From contig DAOQSN010000027.1 in NCBI GenBank assembly GCA_035356615.1, positions 12,270 through 76,269 of the forward strand: a DNA stretch of 64,000 nt, in the 5' to 3' direction. The stretch's first letter is position 1; every line of letters starts with the position of its first letter. Below are positions 8,719 through 17,709 of the stretch, piece by piece. This stretch comes from JAKQDH01 sp029558835. GTDB taxonomy: Bacteria; Planctomycetota; Phycisphaerae; UBA1845. The notes beneath the pieces were generated by a model. It saw only the letters and a program-made list of their open reading frames with translations. It did no database searches and was not told where the DNA came from. The translations under genes and the position numbers were made by a program.

Positions 8719-9255
8719 TCAGCGGTTTTTGAACGGCAGGAAGCTCATGAAGTCCGCGTGGTGGACGATGTAGGCCTCCGTCGAGCGCTTGACCTGGTCG
8801 CCCTCGCCGGCGTGGGCGGCGATCACATGCAGCACCTTCTGGGGCACCCCGCACTGCATGGCCAGGGCGACGCCGGAGAAGGGATGGCGGACGTACTCGC
8901 CGAACTTGCTGACCACGGCCTTGCCGCCGCTCTTCTCGTATTCGAGCAGCTTGCCCACGTCGGCCAGGATCGCCCCGGCCACCACCACGTCCATGTCGAT
9001 CGGCAACTCCGACCCGAACGCCCGGCTCATCACCTTGGCCGCCTCATGCGCGATGTGCACCACTGCCCGCTTGTGGGCCATGAACGTGACCTTCAGGTCC
9101 TTCACCAGCAGGGTGAAGGGAATCTGGTGCAGGTCGGCCACGGTCAACGGGCTCAGTTCCAGCGCCTTTGCCCAGGTCCGCGCGGTCTGCTCGCGCAGCT
9201 TGGCATCCTGAATCCACTCCAATTCCGGCCACAGCTCTTTCACCTGCTCCAGCAC
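8719..9255 (-). CDS. HD-domain-like protein with altered HD motif
   Basis: The 178-residue protein follows the layout of small HD-superfamily phosphohydrolases: MAHKRAVVHIAHEAAKV, then VVVAGAILADVGKLLEYE, then VRHPFSGVALA, VIAAHAGEGD and IVHHADFMSF. The eponymous His-Asp pair reads Ala98-Asp99 (codons GCC GAC), so one expected metal ligand is missing while later His and Asp residues remain. Activity is therefore uncertain. The GTG at 9255 is chosen because AAGGAG lies eight bases upstream; the open frame to 9495 adds a low-complexity Arg/Gly-rich leader with no family similarity. Confidence 0.75.
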   Translation of the reverse strand: MLEQVKELWPELEWIQDAKLREQTARTWAKALELSPLTVADLHQIPFTLLVKDLKVTFMAHKRAVVHIAHEAAKVMSRAFGSELPIDMDVVVAGAILADVGKLLEYEKSGGKAVVSKFGEYVRHPFSGVALAMQCGVPQKVLHVIAAHAGEGDQVKRSTEAYIVHHADFMSFLPFKNR

Positions 9256-9564
9256 GTTGCGACTCCTTGCTTGCCGCAGCCCCGCGGCCTGTAAGAAGAC
9301 GGCAGCCACCCCCGACCCAAGGGCGCGGGCGTCCCGGAATCCCCTGTGAAGTCGTTCCGGGCGCCGAGGCTGCCCGTCGGGCCCGTCCCCGGGGCGAGAT
9401 CCACCCCTGTTCGAAGCCGGGGAACTCCCGCGCTGGGCGGTTGGATTTCCCCGGCCTGGGGCACTAGCATAGGCGGGTGGCGCGCGCGGCGTCAAGCGCG
9501 GGCACGTCGAGAAGTGAGCACACGGCGGTCGTCACCGCCGGAGACAACATCCGGGAGGTTAGCC
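9256..9564. other. divergent intergenic region
   Basis: This region separates the minus-strand HD-like gene from the plus-strand DUF2007/zinc-ribbon gene and should hold both promoters. No clear sigma-70 boxes, hairpin or repeat was recognised. Confidence 0.4.
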
Positions 9565-9948
9565 ATGCCGAACGAACCGATCTGCGTTCGCCGGACGACC
9601 ACCGTGGAGGCCGCGGATATCATCGTCGCGTGGCTGGCCGAGCACGACATCGCGGCCACCATCCCCGACCGCGACAGCTTCGGCACTTTTGCCTTCGGCG
9701 TCACGGACACCGAGGGCGTGCAGGTGTGCGTAGCGGACGAGGCGACGGCCGTCCGCGCCCGCGTCCTGCTCGACGAACACGAACGCGAGTTGAAGGCCGA
9801 GGCCGCCAAGCTCGACGAGGAGCGCCTGGTGGAGGTCACCTGCGAGGAGTGCGGGTTCCGCTGCACCTTCGCCGCCGAGCTGCGCGGCTCCGTGCAGGAA
9901 TGCCCGGAGTGCGGCGCCTTCGTGGACGTCCCCCGTTGCGTCGGTTGA
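9565..9948 (+). CDS. DUF2007-like domain plus C-terminal zinc ribbon protein
   Basis: The 127-residue protein has two parts. Residues 1-80 (VRRTTTVEAADIIVAWLAEHDIAATIPDRDSFG, then VQVCVADEATAVRARVLLDEHE) look like the DUF2007 putative signal-transducing fold. Residues about 92-122 (VTCEECGF ... QECPECGAFVDVP) give two CxxC knuckles, a zinc ribbon. GGGAGG lies seven bases before the ATG at 9565. The role is unknown; DUF2007 proteins are usually described as PII-like small regulators. Confidence 0.75.
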   Translation: MPNEPICVRRTTTVEAADIIVAWLAEHDIAATIPDRDSFGTFAFGVTDTEGVQVCVADEATAVRARVLLDEHERELKAEAAKLDEERLVEVTCEECGFRCTFAAELRGSVQECPECGAFVDVPRCVG

Positions 9949-10035
9949 GCGCAAGCCGACTGCGAGTTTTGCTGACCTTCGCCCCGGGGCCGCTCGCCTG
10001 ATCCGCTGACGTTCCACTTCGCGCGATTCTCGGGG

Positions 10036-10189
10036 TCACCACGGAGACACGGGGAACACTGAGAATACAGGAGTCCACGCGCCGGAAGTGCCAACCGACT
10101 GGACAGGCAACATCAAACGCTGTCGCAGTACTCAGTCGCTGCTGAAGCCCGGTGCCTTCCGCTCCGTGCCCTCAGTGTCTCTGGGGTGC
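10036..10189. repeat. inverted pair of CACGGAGACAC-type repeats
   Basis: CACCACGGAGACACGGGGAA and ACACTGAG (10036-10063) are matched in inverse orientation by CTCAGTGTCTCTGGGGTG (10171-10189) downstream. It fills the spacer between the convergent DUF2007-type and ferredoxin genes. The unit resembles the CACCAAGGCACAAAGACAC repeats near 21 kb. Confidence 0.6.
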
Positions 10190-10229
10190 ACGGTCCGACC
10201 CAGGCGCAGGCCGCGACGCGAGGGGCGGC

Positions 10230-10568
10230 TCAGCCTGCAAACGGTTGCGGATCCAGCCGGGCGAGTTTGTTCTCCTCCTTGGCGGCCGCGTCCGCGCCGG
10301 GCAGCGGCGCCTTCTGGGCGTCGATGACGGGCCACTCCTGGGCGTATTTCGCGTTGAGCTCGATGAACTCCTTCCACTTCTCGGGCAGCTCGTCCTCGGG
10401 GAAGATGGCCGACGTGGGACATTCCGGCACGCACAGCCCGCAGTCGATGCAGGTGTCCGGGTCAATCACCAGGAAATTGACGCCCTCGTGAAAGCAATCG
10501 ACCGGGCAGACGGCCACGCAGTCGGTGTACTTGCAGGCGATGCACGGCTCAGCCACGATATGAGGCAT
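10230..10568 (-). CDS. fdxA: 7Fe ferredoxin ([3Fe-4S][4Fe-4S])
   Basis: This small electron carrier has the Azotobacter FdxI-type Cys pattern. C9, C17 and C50 fit the 3Fe ligands and C21, C40, C43 and C46 the 4Fe ligands, with an extra C12 and C25. Motifs are CIACKYTDCVAVCPVDC and CIDCGLCVPECP, the latter followed by the long C-terminal extension typical of FdxA (LPEKWKEFIELNAKYAQEWP). GGGAG lies nine bases before the ATG at 10568. The redox partner is not indicated by neighbours. Confidence 0.93.
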   Translation of the reverse strand: MPHIVAEPCIACKYTDCVAVCPVDCFHEGVNFLVIDPDTCIDCGLCVPECPTSAIFPEDELPEKWKEFIELNAKYAQEWPVIDAQKAPLPGADAAAKEENKLARLDPQPFAG

Positions 10569-10725
10569 GAATGTTCACTCCCTCGAAGTCTCCCGCAGCC
10601 CCAGCGTCTGGGCATAGGGTTCCGCCCGCCCGCGGCTTTGTCAACCCCCGTCACCAGACGGCCCGACGGCCGCGCATTGTCCGGAAGGCGCGCTCATCCT
10701 ATCATCCGACCGCATCCCGAGGTGA

Positions 10726-12477
10726 GTGCGGGGCGCCGGTGTGCACCCCGGGCGGGAGACGGGAGACGAAGGCTTGTCCACCCCCAGCATAGTCCGCCAG
10801 CTCTGTCCCCTGCTCCACGAGGACGACGACATCCTAGTCGTCGGCAAGCCGCCCGGCATCGATCTGGAGCGCACCCGCGCCGGCGAACCGGCGAGCCTGC
10901 TCGAGGTCCTCGCGCTGGTCCGCGGGTCGAGTGAGAAGTGCCACATCGTGCATCGGCTCGGACGCAACGAGTCGGGCGTGGTCGTGCTGGGCAAGAGCCG
11001 CAACGTGGCCGACCAACTCCGCAAAGGCTTCCGGACGCACCAGATGGGTCTGGAATTCGCGGCTGTCGTGCGCGGCCAGATGGAGCGGGCCAGAGTCGCC
11101 ATCACGGCCGTGCATGGGACGTCACGTGGGCAGCGTCGCCCGCCCAGACGGACCGGCAAGAGCGAGGCTCGGCGCGCCGTCCGCGCGGACGCCCCCCCGC
11201 CGACGGTCATTCAGCGGTTGCGGGCCGGCCGGCGTTGCACGCTCGTCACGATCAACACGACCCTGGACAACGTCCACGCCCTGCGTGCCCAACTCCGGGC
11301 GGCCGGGCTGACGGCACTGGGCGATCCGGTGGGGCAGCGCGGGAGCCGAACGGGTCCGTGTCCGCTCTCGTGTCTGCATCTGGCACGGCTGGTCGTGCCG
11401 CACCCGACTCTGGGCCGGAAGCTGACCTTCACCTCCGCTCCGCCGGCTGCCTTTGCCCAGCTTGCCCAGGATGACTCAGACTTGGAGCGTCGGCTGGAGG
11501 CCGCCCTGGCACGGCGGCTGGCGTGCCTGCTGGACGGCTCGACGGATGCCTATGGGCTGCTGCTGGGCCGGGCGGAGGGCGTGCCCGGAGTGCAGGCGGA
11601 GCGGTTCGGGCCGGTCGTGCTGCTGACGGTGCTGGACGGCCGCCGTGCGACGCCGGAACTGCTGGAGCGGGCCGCCCACTGGTACCTGCGGCTGCCGGGC
11701 GTGCGCGGCGTGTACGCGAAGGAAGCGTCGAGACAGTCCACGGTCCGGGAAGGCGCGGGCGTAGGGAGGCGGGGTGCTGAGGCCGACCAGGAAGGAGAAT
11801 TCGGGCCGGGCGGGCCCGCGCTGCTGGCGGGTCGGGAGGTGGAACCGCGTCCGGTCGTGCGGGAGCGGGGCCTGTGGTACCAGGTGGCGCCGGGGGAGGG
11901 CTCGGTGGGGCTGTACCTGGATCAGCGTGAAAACCGCGCCCGCGTGCGCGAATTGGCCGCCGGTCGCAGCGTGCTCAATCTGTTTGCGTACACGAGCGGC
12001 TTCTCGGTGGCGGCCGCCGCCGGGGGGGCGGCCCGCGTGGTCAGCGTGGACCTGTCGCCCAAGTACCTGACCTGGGGCCGCGAGAACTTCGCCCTCAACA
12101 ACCTGCCCATTACCGACGAGGACTTCGTCCGGGCCGAGGCGTTGGACTACCTCAGGACCGCCCAGCGTCGCCACGAGGCGTTCGATCTGATCGTCATCGA
12201 CCCCCCCACGTTCGCCCACGGGCGGAAGGGGAAGACTTCGTTCCAGGTGGAGCGTGATCTGCCGCGGGTGGTGGCTGACGCCGTCAGCGTTCTTGCCCCC
12301 GACGGCCTGCTCTTGTTGTGCACGAACTACCGCAAGCTGTCGCGCGGGTTCCTGGAGGAATGTGCCCGCCGGGCCGCTGGTCCCCGCCGTCCGCGCGTGC
12401 TCGAACGCCCCGCCCTGCCCCCCGACTACGCGGCCGACCATGACTACGCCAAGAGCATCCTGCTGCGCTTCCCGTGA
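10726..12477 (+). CDS. degenerate RluA-type pseudouridine synthase fused to RlmI-like methyltransferase
   Basis: There are two domains in 583 residues. The N-terminal part (about 25-245) resembles RluA pseudouridine synthases: LLHEDDDILVVGKPPGI, then CHIVHRLGRNESGVVVLGKS. The catalytic Asp of the usual HRLDxxTSG is Gly79 here (CTC GGA), and the later Tyr motif reads LEFAAVV. The C-terminal part (about 250-583) is an RlmI-family 23S rRNA m5C methyltransferase: LGRAEGVPGVQAERFG, LYLDQRENRARVREL, LNLFAYTSGFSVAAAAGGA for SAM, and the catalytic-loop DLIVIDPPTFAHGRKGKT. Methylation is probably intact while pseudouridylation is doubtful; the N-terminal domain may just bind rRNA. A TTG at 10774 with GGGAG upstream is an alternative start. 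Confidence 0.82.
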   Translation: MRGAGVHPGRETGDEGLSTPSIVRQLCPLLHEDDDILVVGKPPGIDLERTRAGEPASLLEVLALVRGSSEKCHIVHRLGRNESGVVVLGKSRNVADQLRKGFRTHQMGLEFAAVVRGQMERARVAITAVHGTSRGQRRPPRRTGKSEARRAVRADAPPPTVIQRLRAGRRCTLVTINTTLDNVHALRAQLRAAGLTALGDPVGQRGSRTGPCPLSCLHLARLVVPHPTLGRKLTFTSAPPAAFAQLAQDDSDLERRLEAALARRLACLLDGSTDAYGLLLGRAEGVPGVQAERFGPVVLLTVLDGRRATPELLERAAHWYLRLPGVRGVYAKEASRQSTVREGAGVGRRGAEADQEGEFGPGGPALLAGREVEPRPVVRERGLWYQVAPGEGSVGLYLDQRENRARVRELAAGRSVLNLFAYTSGFSVAAAAGGAARVVSVDLSPKYLTWGRENFALNNLPITDEDFVRAEALDYLRTAQRRHEAFDLIVIDPPTFAHGRKGKTSFQVERDLPRVVADAVSVLAPDGLLLLCTNYRKLSRGFLEECARRAAGPRRPRVLERPALPPDYAADHDYAKSILLRFP

Positions 12478-13058
12478 GCAGCCAGTTTCCTGGGGACTTG
12501 CAGTGCGCGGCTCGCCCGGCAGTCGCCCGTTCCTCGCCCGGAGGACGAGTGAGAGTTGCCGGGGCCTTCCGTCCGTGCTTAGCGTTCGGACGCCCGACGC
12601 CCTGCTCTCGTTTGCCCGCGGCAAGTGGGCGTCCACCACGCGAGCCGCGCCCATACAAGACTCCCAGCGGCCTTCGTCCGCCTTCAAGGCGGGTTCAGGG
12701 AATACGGAATAGAGAGCGGGCTGCCAACCAGGGACTCGAAGTCCCTGGCAACCACCACCCGCCCTCCAGGCGAAGAGCAAACGCCCTCCTCCGGGCGAGG
12801 AGCAAATGTCCTCCTCTGCGCGAACAGCCAACGTCGTCCTCCGCCCGGAGGGCGGTCGATCGTTGCCAGGGTCTTCCAGGCCCTGGGAGCAGGACCGCAC
12901 CCTTTCTTCTTTCCTCGCCTGGAGGGCGAGCGAACGTCGCCAGAGCACCGGCGCCCATCCCACCGTACGATAGGCTCGTACCGGGGGCCGAAACTGCGCC
13001 AAGCGTCTCTGCGTCGTGGGGTTTGTTCCCCGACGGTGGCGACCGTACACTGGATGCG
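12478..13058. repeat. non-coding spacer with scattered GCC-GGAGG repeat units and a hairpin
   Basis: The frame of larB is open back to 12474, but this part lacks similarity and carries repeats. A unit close to CGCCYGGAGGRCG, followed after a few bases by GTTGCCAG or GTCGCCAG, occurs at about 12535, 12841 and 12916. It occurs once in reverse orientation at about 12747-12782. A perfect hairpin CCAGGGACT-CGA-AGTCCCTGG spans 12728-12748. Reading it as an N-terminal extension of LarB would add about 195 Arg/Pro-rich residues, which is unlikely. Confidence 0.55.
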
Positions 13059-13853
13059 ATGACCGAGGCGGGGTTACGCAAGTTGCTGGAGGACGTGCGC
13101 CGGGGCGGGTGTTCCGTCGAGGCGGCCCTGGCGCGGCTGCGCGCGCTGCCCTTCGAGGACCTGGGTTTCGCCAAGGTCGATCATCATCGTGCCCTGCGCT
13201 GCGGGTTCCCCGAGGTAATTCTGTGCCCCGGCAAGACGATCGAGCAGATCGTGACGATCTTCGAGCGCTGTGCGCAGCACGGCGGCAACGTGCTGGCGAC
13301 GCGCGCGACGCCGGAGGTCTTCGAGGCCGTGGTGCGCAGCCACCCCGAAGCGCAGTTCCAGCAGGCCGCGCGGGCCATCACGTTGCGTCAGCAGCCGGCG
13401 GCGACCTGGCCGGGTACGATTGCGATCGTGGCGGCCGGTACCGCCGACCTGCCCGTGGCGGAGGAGGCCCGCGTCACCGCGCAGATCATGGATCAGCGCA
13501 CGGTGGAGCTGTACGACGTGGGGGTGGCCGGCCTGCATCGGCTGCTCGCCCATGCGCAGGTGCTCCAGCAGGCGAACGTGCTGGTCGTCATCGCGGGGAT
13601 GGAGGGTGCCCTGGCCAGCGTTGTCGGCGGGTTGGTGGACAAACCGGTGATCGCGGTACCGACGAGCGCCGGCTATGGGGCGAGTTTTCAGGGGCTCGCG
13701 CCGCTGCTGACGATGCTCAACAGTTGCGCGGCCGGCGTGACCGTGGTCAACATTGACAACGGTTTCGGCGCCGGTTACACGGCCGCGTTGATCAATCGGC
13801 TGGCCGGTGCCGCCGGGACCAGCAGCGAGGCCGCGGACGCGAACGGCATGTGA
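13059..13853 (+). CDS. larB: nickel pincer cofactor biosynthesis protein LarB
   Basis: LarB carboxylates and hydrolyses nicotinic acid adenine dinucleotide to give P2CMN, the first step toward the nickel-pincer cofactor of lactate racemase-type enzymes. The 264-residue protein shows the PurE-like C-terminal half: IAIVAAGTADLPVAEEA, then YDVGVAGLHRLL, VVIAGMEGALASVVGGL, VIAVPTSAGYGASFQGLAPLLTMLNSCAAGVTVVNIDNGFGAGY. The N-terminus is the usual LLEDVRRGGCSVEAALARLRALP helix. The ATG at 13059 matches the family start. No larC, larE or larA is adjacent. Confidence 0.92.
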   Translation: MTEAGLRKLLEDVRRGGCSVEAALARLRALPFEDLGFAKVDHHRALRCGFPEVILCPGKTIEQIVTIFERCAQHGGNVLATRATPEVFEAVVRSHPEAQFQQAARAITLRQQPAATWPGTIAIVAAGTADLPVAEEARVTAQIMDQRTVELYDVGVAGLHRLLAHAQVLQQANVLVVIAGMEGALASVVGGLVDKPVIAVPTSAGYGASFQGLAPLLTMLNSCAAGVTVVNIDNGFGAGYTAALINRLAGAAGTSSEAADANGM

Positions 13854-13856
13854 AGT

Positions 13857-13993
13857 TACACCCCTCTCCCCTTGGGAGAGGGCAGGGTGAGGGGCAGAAG
13901 GACTCCTCTCCCCTGGGGGTAGAGGTTAGGGTGAGGGGGGAACGCCGCGGCACTTCGACCCTCCGCCGACCCCTCCCCGAAAGGGAGGGGGGT
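13857..13993. repeat. C-rich hairpin repeats, copy C2 (double)
   Basis: CCCTCTCCCCTTGGGAGAGGG with GCAGGGTGAGGGG, then a second variant CTCTCCCCTGGGGGTAGAG with TTAGGGTGAGGGGG. A third hairpin, CCCCTCCCCGAAAGGGAGGGG, follows. This fills the space between larB and nnrD and could stop or slow transcription. Confidence 0.8.
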
Positions 13994-14018
13994 TAATCAG
14001 CAGCGTCGAGAGAACCCC

Positions 14019-14930
14019 ATGGTCCACCCCGGCAAGCTCAAACCGGTCATCACCCGCGAGATCTCTTCGCTCCCCCAGCGCGCGGACGACGCGCACAAGG
14101 GCAACGTGGGGCGGCTGGTCATCATCGGCGGGTGTGTGAATCCCACGGGTGCCATGATTGGGGCACCGGCCTTGGCCGCCAATGCCGCGTTCCGCACCGG
14201 CGCAGGGCTGGTGCAACTTGTCGTGCCGCCGGCCATACAGAACGCGGTGGCCGTGCTCGCCTGGTGCGCGACGCTGCGCTCCCTGCCGCCGCGCGGGCGC
14301 GGGCTGGGGCGGCTCGTGGAGGAGTTCCAGGCGGACGCGGTGGCGGTAGGCCCCGGCCTGGGCGGTTCCATCTCGTCCGGCGCACTGCTGGAACTGCTGC
14401 ACGCCTTCCGCGGACCCGTCGTGCTCGATGCCGAAGCGCTCAACCTTCTGGCGACGCTGCCGACGCCCGAGCTGCCGGACGCGCAGCGCCTCATTCTGAC
14501 GCCGCACCCGGGCGAGGCGCGGCGTCTGCTCGCGGGTCGCCCGGCCGCCGCCGACGCCGGCACCGACGATTCCCCCAAGCAACGTCAGCGTACCGCGCTC
14601 GCGCTCGTGGCCACCTACGGCTGCACCGTGGTCCTCAAAGGCCATGGGACCGTCGTCACCAACGGTCAGCGACTGTACGTCAACGAGACCGGCAACTCCG
14701 GCATGGCCACCGGCGGCGCTGGTGACGTCCTGACCGGCGTCATTGCGGCGCTGCTGGGGCAGAAGATGGAACCACTGGAGGCGGCCATCCTCGGCGTGCA
14801 CCTGCACGGGCTGGCCGGCGACTTCGCGGCGGAAGAACTGGGCCGCGCCTCCATGACGGCCGCCGACCTCGTCGAGTTCCTGCCCGACGCCTTCTTCGAC
14901 CACGAGGCACTGGAAGAAGGCCCTGGTTGA
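14019..14930 (+). CDS. nnrD: ADP/ATP-dependent NAD(P)H-hydrate dehydratase
   Basis: NnrD dehydrates damaged S-NAD(P)HX back to NAD(P)H using ATP or ADP. The 303-residue ribokinase-like fold shows GNVGRLVIIGGCVNPTGAMIGAPALAANAAFRTGAGLV at the start, then AVAVGPGLGG, VVLDAEALNLL, LILTPHPGEARRL and the nucleotide-binding SGMATGGAGDVLTGVIAALLGQ. The epimerase half (NnrE) found fused in many bacteria is absent. The ATG at 14019 is the family start. Confidence 0.92.
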   Translation: MVHPGKLKPVITREISSLPQRADDAHKGNVGRLVIIGGCVNPTGAMIGAPALAANAAFRTGAGLVQLVVPPAIQNAVAVLAWCATLRSLPPRGRGLGRLVEEFQADAVAVGPGLGGSISSGALLELLHAFRGPVVLDAEALNLLATLPTPELPDAQRLILTPHPGEARRLLAGRPAAADAGTDDSPKQRQRTALALVATYGCTVVLKGHGTVVTNGQRLYVNETGNSGMATGGAGDVLTGVIAALLGQKMEPLEAAILGVHLHGLAGDFAAEELGRASMTAADLVEFLPDAFFDHEALEEGPG

Positions 14931-15217
14931 TCGGCTGACCGCGCTCGGCAAACGGCGGCCGCGGCACGTACTCTGCGGAGGGCAACAGCCATGCAGGTAC
15001 GCGCATGGTGTGCGTTGGGATAGGCGTCGCGGTCTGGATAGCACGCGTGCCCTCCGAGCGCGCGTGCGAATGCCCCGCCGACTACCAGACCGACACGCCG
15101 TCGCAAAGCCCTGGCGTTCCGCTACGGCGGGGCACGGCAGGCTTCGCGGTGCACGGGAACTCGCCCGCGCTGCCGTGTACCTGTTCGGTTCCGCTGCGAC
15201 CCTCGGGCCGCTCGGCC

Positions 15218-17566
15218 TTAGCGCTCCGCCAGCTTGAACGCATGGCGGGCGCGGATCTTCTCCGGGTTCAGCCACTCCGCCTGCGCCGCACTGGCGCGCT
15301 GGGCGAAGACCTTGTCCGCGGCCGACTCGCGGAAGGTGGCCACTTGGTCCTCGCGGGCGGGGTTCGTCTTGAGGTACTGGACCACCAGCACTTCCGCGCG
15401 GGGCCGGTGCTCGAACACCCCGAAGGGTCTCGCGGCTTGCCCTAGAGCGAAAATCCCCTCAACGAGCTCGCGTGGTACCGGTCCCGTTATGCCGGAAATC
15501 TGGACCTCCGCCTGGTACGTGTGCCCCAGCCGGGCGACGCCCTCCGGCAGGCGAGAAAACGGCCGCGGGTTCAGCAGCACGAGGTTCGCGCCCCGGGGCG
15601 GTTCGCCTTCTTTTGCTGCTTTCAGCCCTTGGATGGTCTCGTCGGCGTCGAAGGCCGCCTGGAGGTCGGAGACTTCCGCCGCCGCGGCCAGGAGACGCTC
15701 GGCATGGGCGTTGGCCCGCTCAAACGCATGCTTCAGACGCACGTCCGCCTCAACCTCCGCTCGGACCTCATCGAGTGACTCGGCCGGATGCGCCGGCTTG
15801 ACCGCCACCACACGCCAGACGAAGAACCCACCCTTGCCGTCCTGAAGCACCTGTGGGGCCGTCTGGTAGAGGGACAGATAGGTACCCGTGCCGCCGGTCC
15901 TCGGTATCTCCACGAGACCCTGCACGTTGAAGGCTAACCGATCGAGGAACTGCGGCACCACGCCCGGGGCACCGCCGAGCCTCGCCAACCCGAACTCGGG
16001 AACCGCGCGGTAGTTCTTCTGGGTGAAGAAGTCGGTCATGCCCACGCTGACGGCGTCCTCATAGGCGATGCTCCGCGGCAAAGCGGCGACCTGCTGGGCG
16101 TAGTACCCCGGCTGGGTCACCCCTTCCGGAGCGGTCTTGTAACCGTCCGGGCCGCGGTCCAACCCCGCCCAGGGGTCGTCGAACTGCGTGCGCAACCAGT
16201 TGGCAATCCGCTCCGCCGCTTCCTTGGCACGGTTCGTTCGGACCCAGTTGATCGCCGCTTCATGTGCTTCCTCCCACTCGAGGTAGGGAGGCAGCGCGGA
16301 ATCTGCGGGTTCCTGGGGCGTCGGCTCCAGCGTCGGCGGCACGACGGCCGGGGGAATCGCCGGCTCGCCTGTCGGCGGTACCGCAGGGGTCGCCGACGAG
16401 GGCGGGGCCGGCGCGGGTGCGGACGCCGAGGGCGCCGCGTCTGCGGGGGGCGTCGCCTCCACCTGCTGCTCCGGCGTGTCGGTCCCCGACGGTGCGGGCG
16501 CCTCCCCCTGCGGCGCGGCGGGCTCGGGGGAACTGCCTGCCGGGACCGCGGCCGGGTCCGCATTGTCGCGGGCGACGTCGCTCGTCGGAGAATCCGGTTC
16601 CTGCGCAGGCGCCGGCACCGCTGCGGGCGGCGACGCTTCCGTCGGCGCCGTCTTCTCGTCGGACGCAGTGTCCGCAGGTGCCGGCGGTGAAACGGGGGTC
16701 ACACCGGTGGACGAGCTAATCGGTTGAATCACCGGCTTGGGGGGCCGGGCGGGGAGTCGCCTGAACAGCCGGTGCGTCTCACGCTCCTGCTCGTAGAACC
16801 GACGCGCGTCGCGTTCCAGCGTCTCCGACGAGATCCGCAGGTTCGCCTCGATCTTGGCACGATCCACCTTGATGTACTCGACGCGCACGGCGTCGGGGAG
16901 ATAGTAGCCGAACAGCGCCCCGCCGCCCGGAGCCTGCTCGCGATACGTCTCGAACTGCGTGCGCAGCTCAGCCTCCTCGAGCGCCGACTCGCCCTCCGCT
17001 TCGCGGAAGGCGTCCGCGGGCAGCACGGCGATACGCGTCTCCACCGTTTCGTATGCGTCACGCGCCGCGGTGCGGATGATCGCCTCGCTGGGTCGCGCCG
17101 TGGACCCGACTTTCCGCGCGGCCTGCTGGATCGCGCTCAACTCCTCCCAGGCCTGCACGACCGTATCGGTACGGATCCGCAACTGGTGCGCCACCTCCTC
17201 GACCAGCGGCCAAGCGCCGCCCTGCTGCATCGATGCCACCAGGGCAGCGTGATGTGGACGGAATCCACACCGCTCGGCCTCGCGGACCAGCAGCACCCAG
17301 TCCACCAACTCCAACGGAGGCACCGCCAGGTTCCCTGCCGGGCGCTGCCAATCCTGCCCCATGCTTCCCAGCAGGTCGGTGCAGTTGTTGGCCCAGTGAA
17401 TATCCGCGGCGGTGATGTTCCCCAAGTCGCTGGTGGCCACCACTTGACCTCCCCCGTGCCCGCGCAGCAGGGCGTCCAACGCCCCGCCGCCGAGGAACAC
17501 GACCATGAGCAAGGCCATGAAAACCGCCAACAGTTTCTTGTTGTGCTTACGAAGGAGCTTCAACAT
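15218..17566 (-). CDS. PpiD/SurA-like membrane-anchored periplasmic protein
   Basis: The 782-residue protein begins with a basic stretch and one transmembrane anchor (MLKLLRKHNKKLLAVFMALLMVVFLGGG), placing the rest outside the inner membrane. A SurA/PpiD-like helical N-terminal region follows (about 40-240). Next is a long Pro/Ala-rich linker (about 290-420, with repeated PAP and PPT). The C-terminal region contains FFVWRVVAVKPAHPAESLDEVRAEVEADVRLKHAFERANAHAERLLAAA, typical of PpiD/SurA C-termini. No clear parvulin active site was identified, so a chaperone role is more likely than isomerase activity. The start at 17566 places the anchor at the N-terminus. It is divergent from topA. Confidence 0.7.
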   Translation of the reverse strand: MLKLLRKHNKKLLAVFMALLMVVFLGGGALDALLRGHGGGQVVATSDLGNITAADIHWANNCTDLLGSMGQDWQRPAGNLAVPPLELVDWVLLVREAERCGFRPHHAALVASMQQGGAWPLVEEVAHQLRIRTDTVVQAWEELSAIQQAARKVGSTARPSEAIIRTAARDAYETVETRIAVLPADAFREAEGESALEEAELRTQFETYREQAPGGGALFGYYLPDAVRVEYIKVDRAKIEANLRISSETLERDARRFYEQERETHRLFRRLPARPPKPVIQPISSSTGVTPVSPPAPADTASDEKTAPTEASPPAAVPAPAQEPDSPTSDVARDNADPAAVPAGSSPEPAAPQGEAPAPSGTDTPEQQVEATPPADAAPSASAPAPAPPSSATPAVPPTGEPAIPPAVVPPTLEPTPQEPADSALPPYLEWEEAHEAAINWVRTNRAKEAAERIANWLRTQFDDPWAGLDRGPDGYKTAPEGVTQPGYYAQQVAALPRSIAYEDAVSVGMTDFFTQKNYRAVPEFGLARLGGAPGVVPQFLDRLAFNVQGLVEIPRTGGTGTYLSLYQTAPQVLQDGKGGFFVWRVVAVKPAHPAESLDEVRAEVEADVRLKHAFERANAHAERLLAAAAEVSDLQAAFDADETIQGLKAAKEGEPPRGANLVLLNPRPFSRLPEGVARLGHTYQAEVQISGITGPVPRELVEGIFALGQAARPFGVFEHRPRAEVLVVQYLKTNPAREDQVATFRESAADKVFAQRASAAQAEWLNPEKIRARHAFKLAER

Positions 17567-17680
17567 GACGACATAAACCCTTGTGTGTGCGAAACTTGCG
17601 CGTCCTGACCGCGCAAGCCGCCAGTATAGACGATTGGCTGGCGAAATCAATCGCCACCATCGGTCCCGTCATCGACCCAT

Positions 17681-17709
17681 TTGACACACCTGCCCACGTT
17701 GACTACACC
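17681..17709 (+). promoter_or_regulatory. possible sigma-70 promoter upstream of topA
   Basis: TTGACA at 17681-17686 is followed after 17 bases by TACACC, a poor match to TATAAT. It lies in the divergent spacer (17567-17898) about 190 bases before topA. The rest of that spacer holds an AT-richer patch near 17860 and nothing else recognised. Only the -35 box is convincing. Confidence 0.25.

Noticed and set aside
11476..13050. 524-residue frame antisense to the RlmI-like gene and the repeat spacer
   Set aside because: The sense strand is clearly coding; the antisense product is compositionally biased and crosses repeat units.
12474..13058. 195-residue N-terminal extension of LarB
   Set aside because: The extension consists of repeat units and has no LarB similarity; the ATG at 13059 fits the family start.
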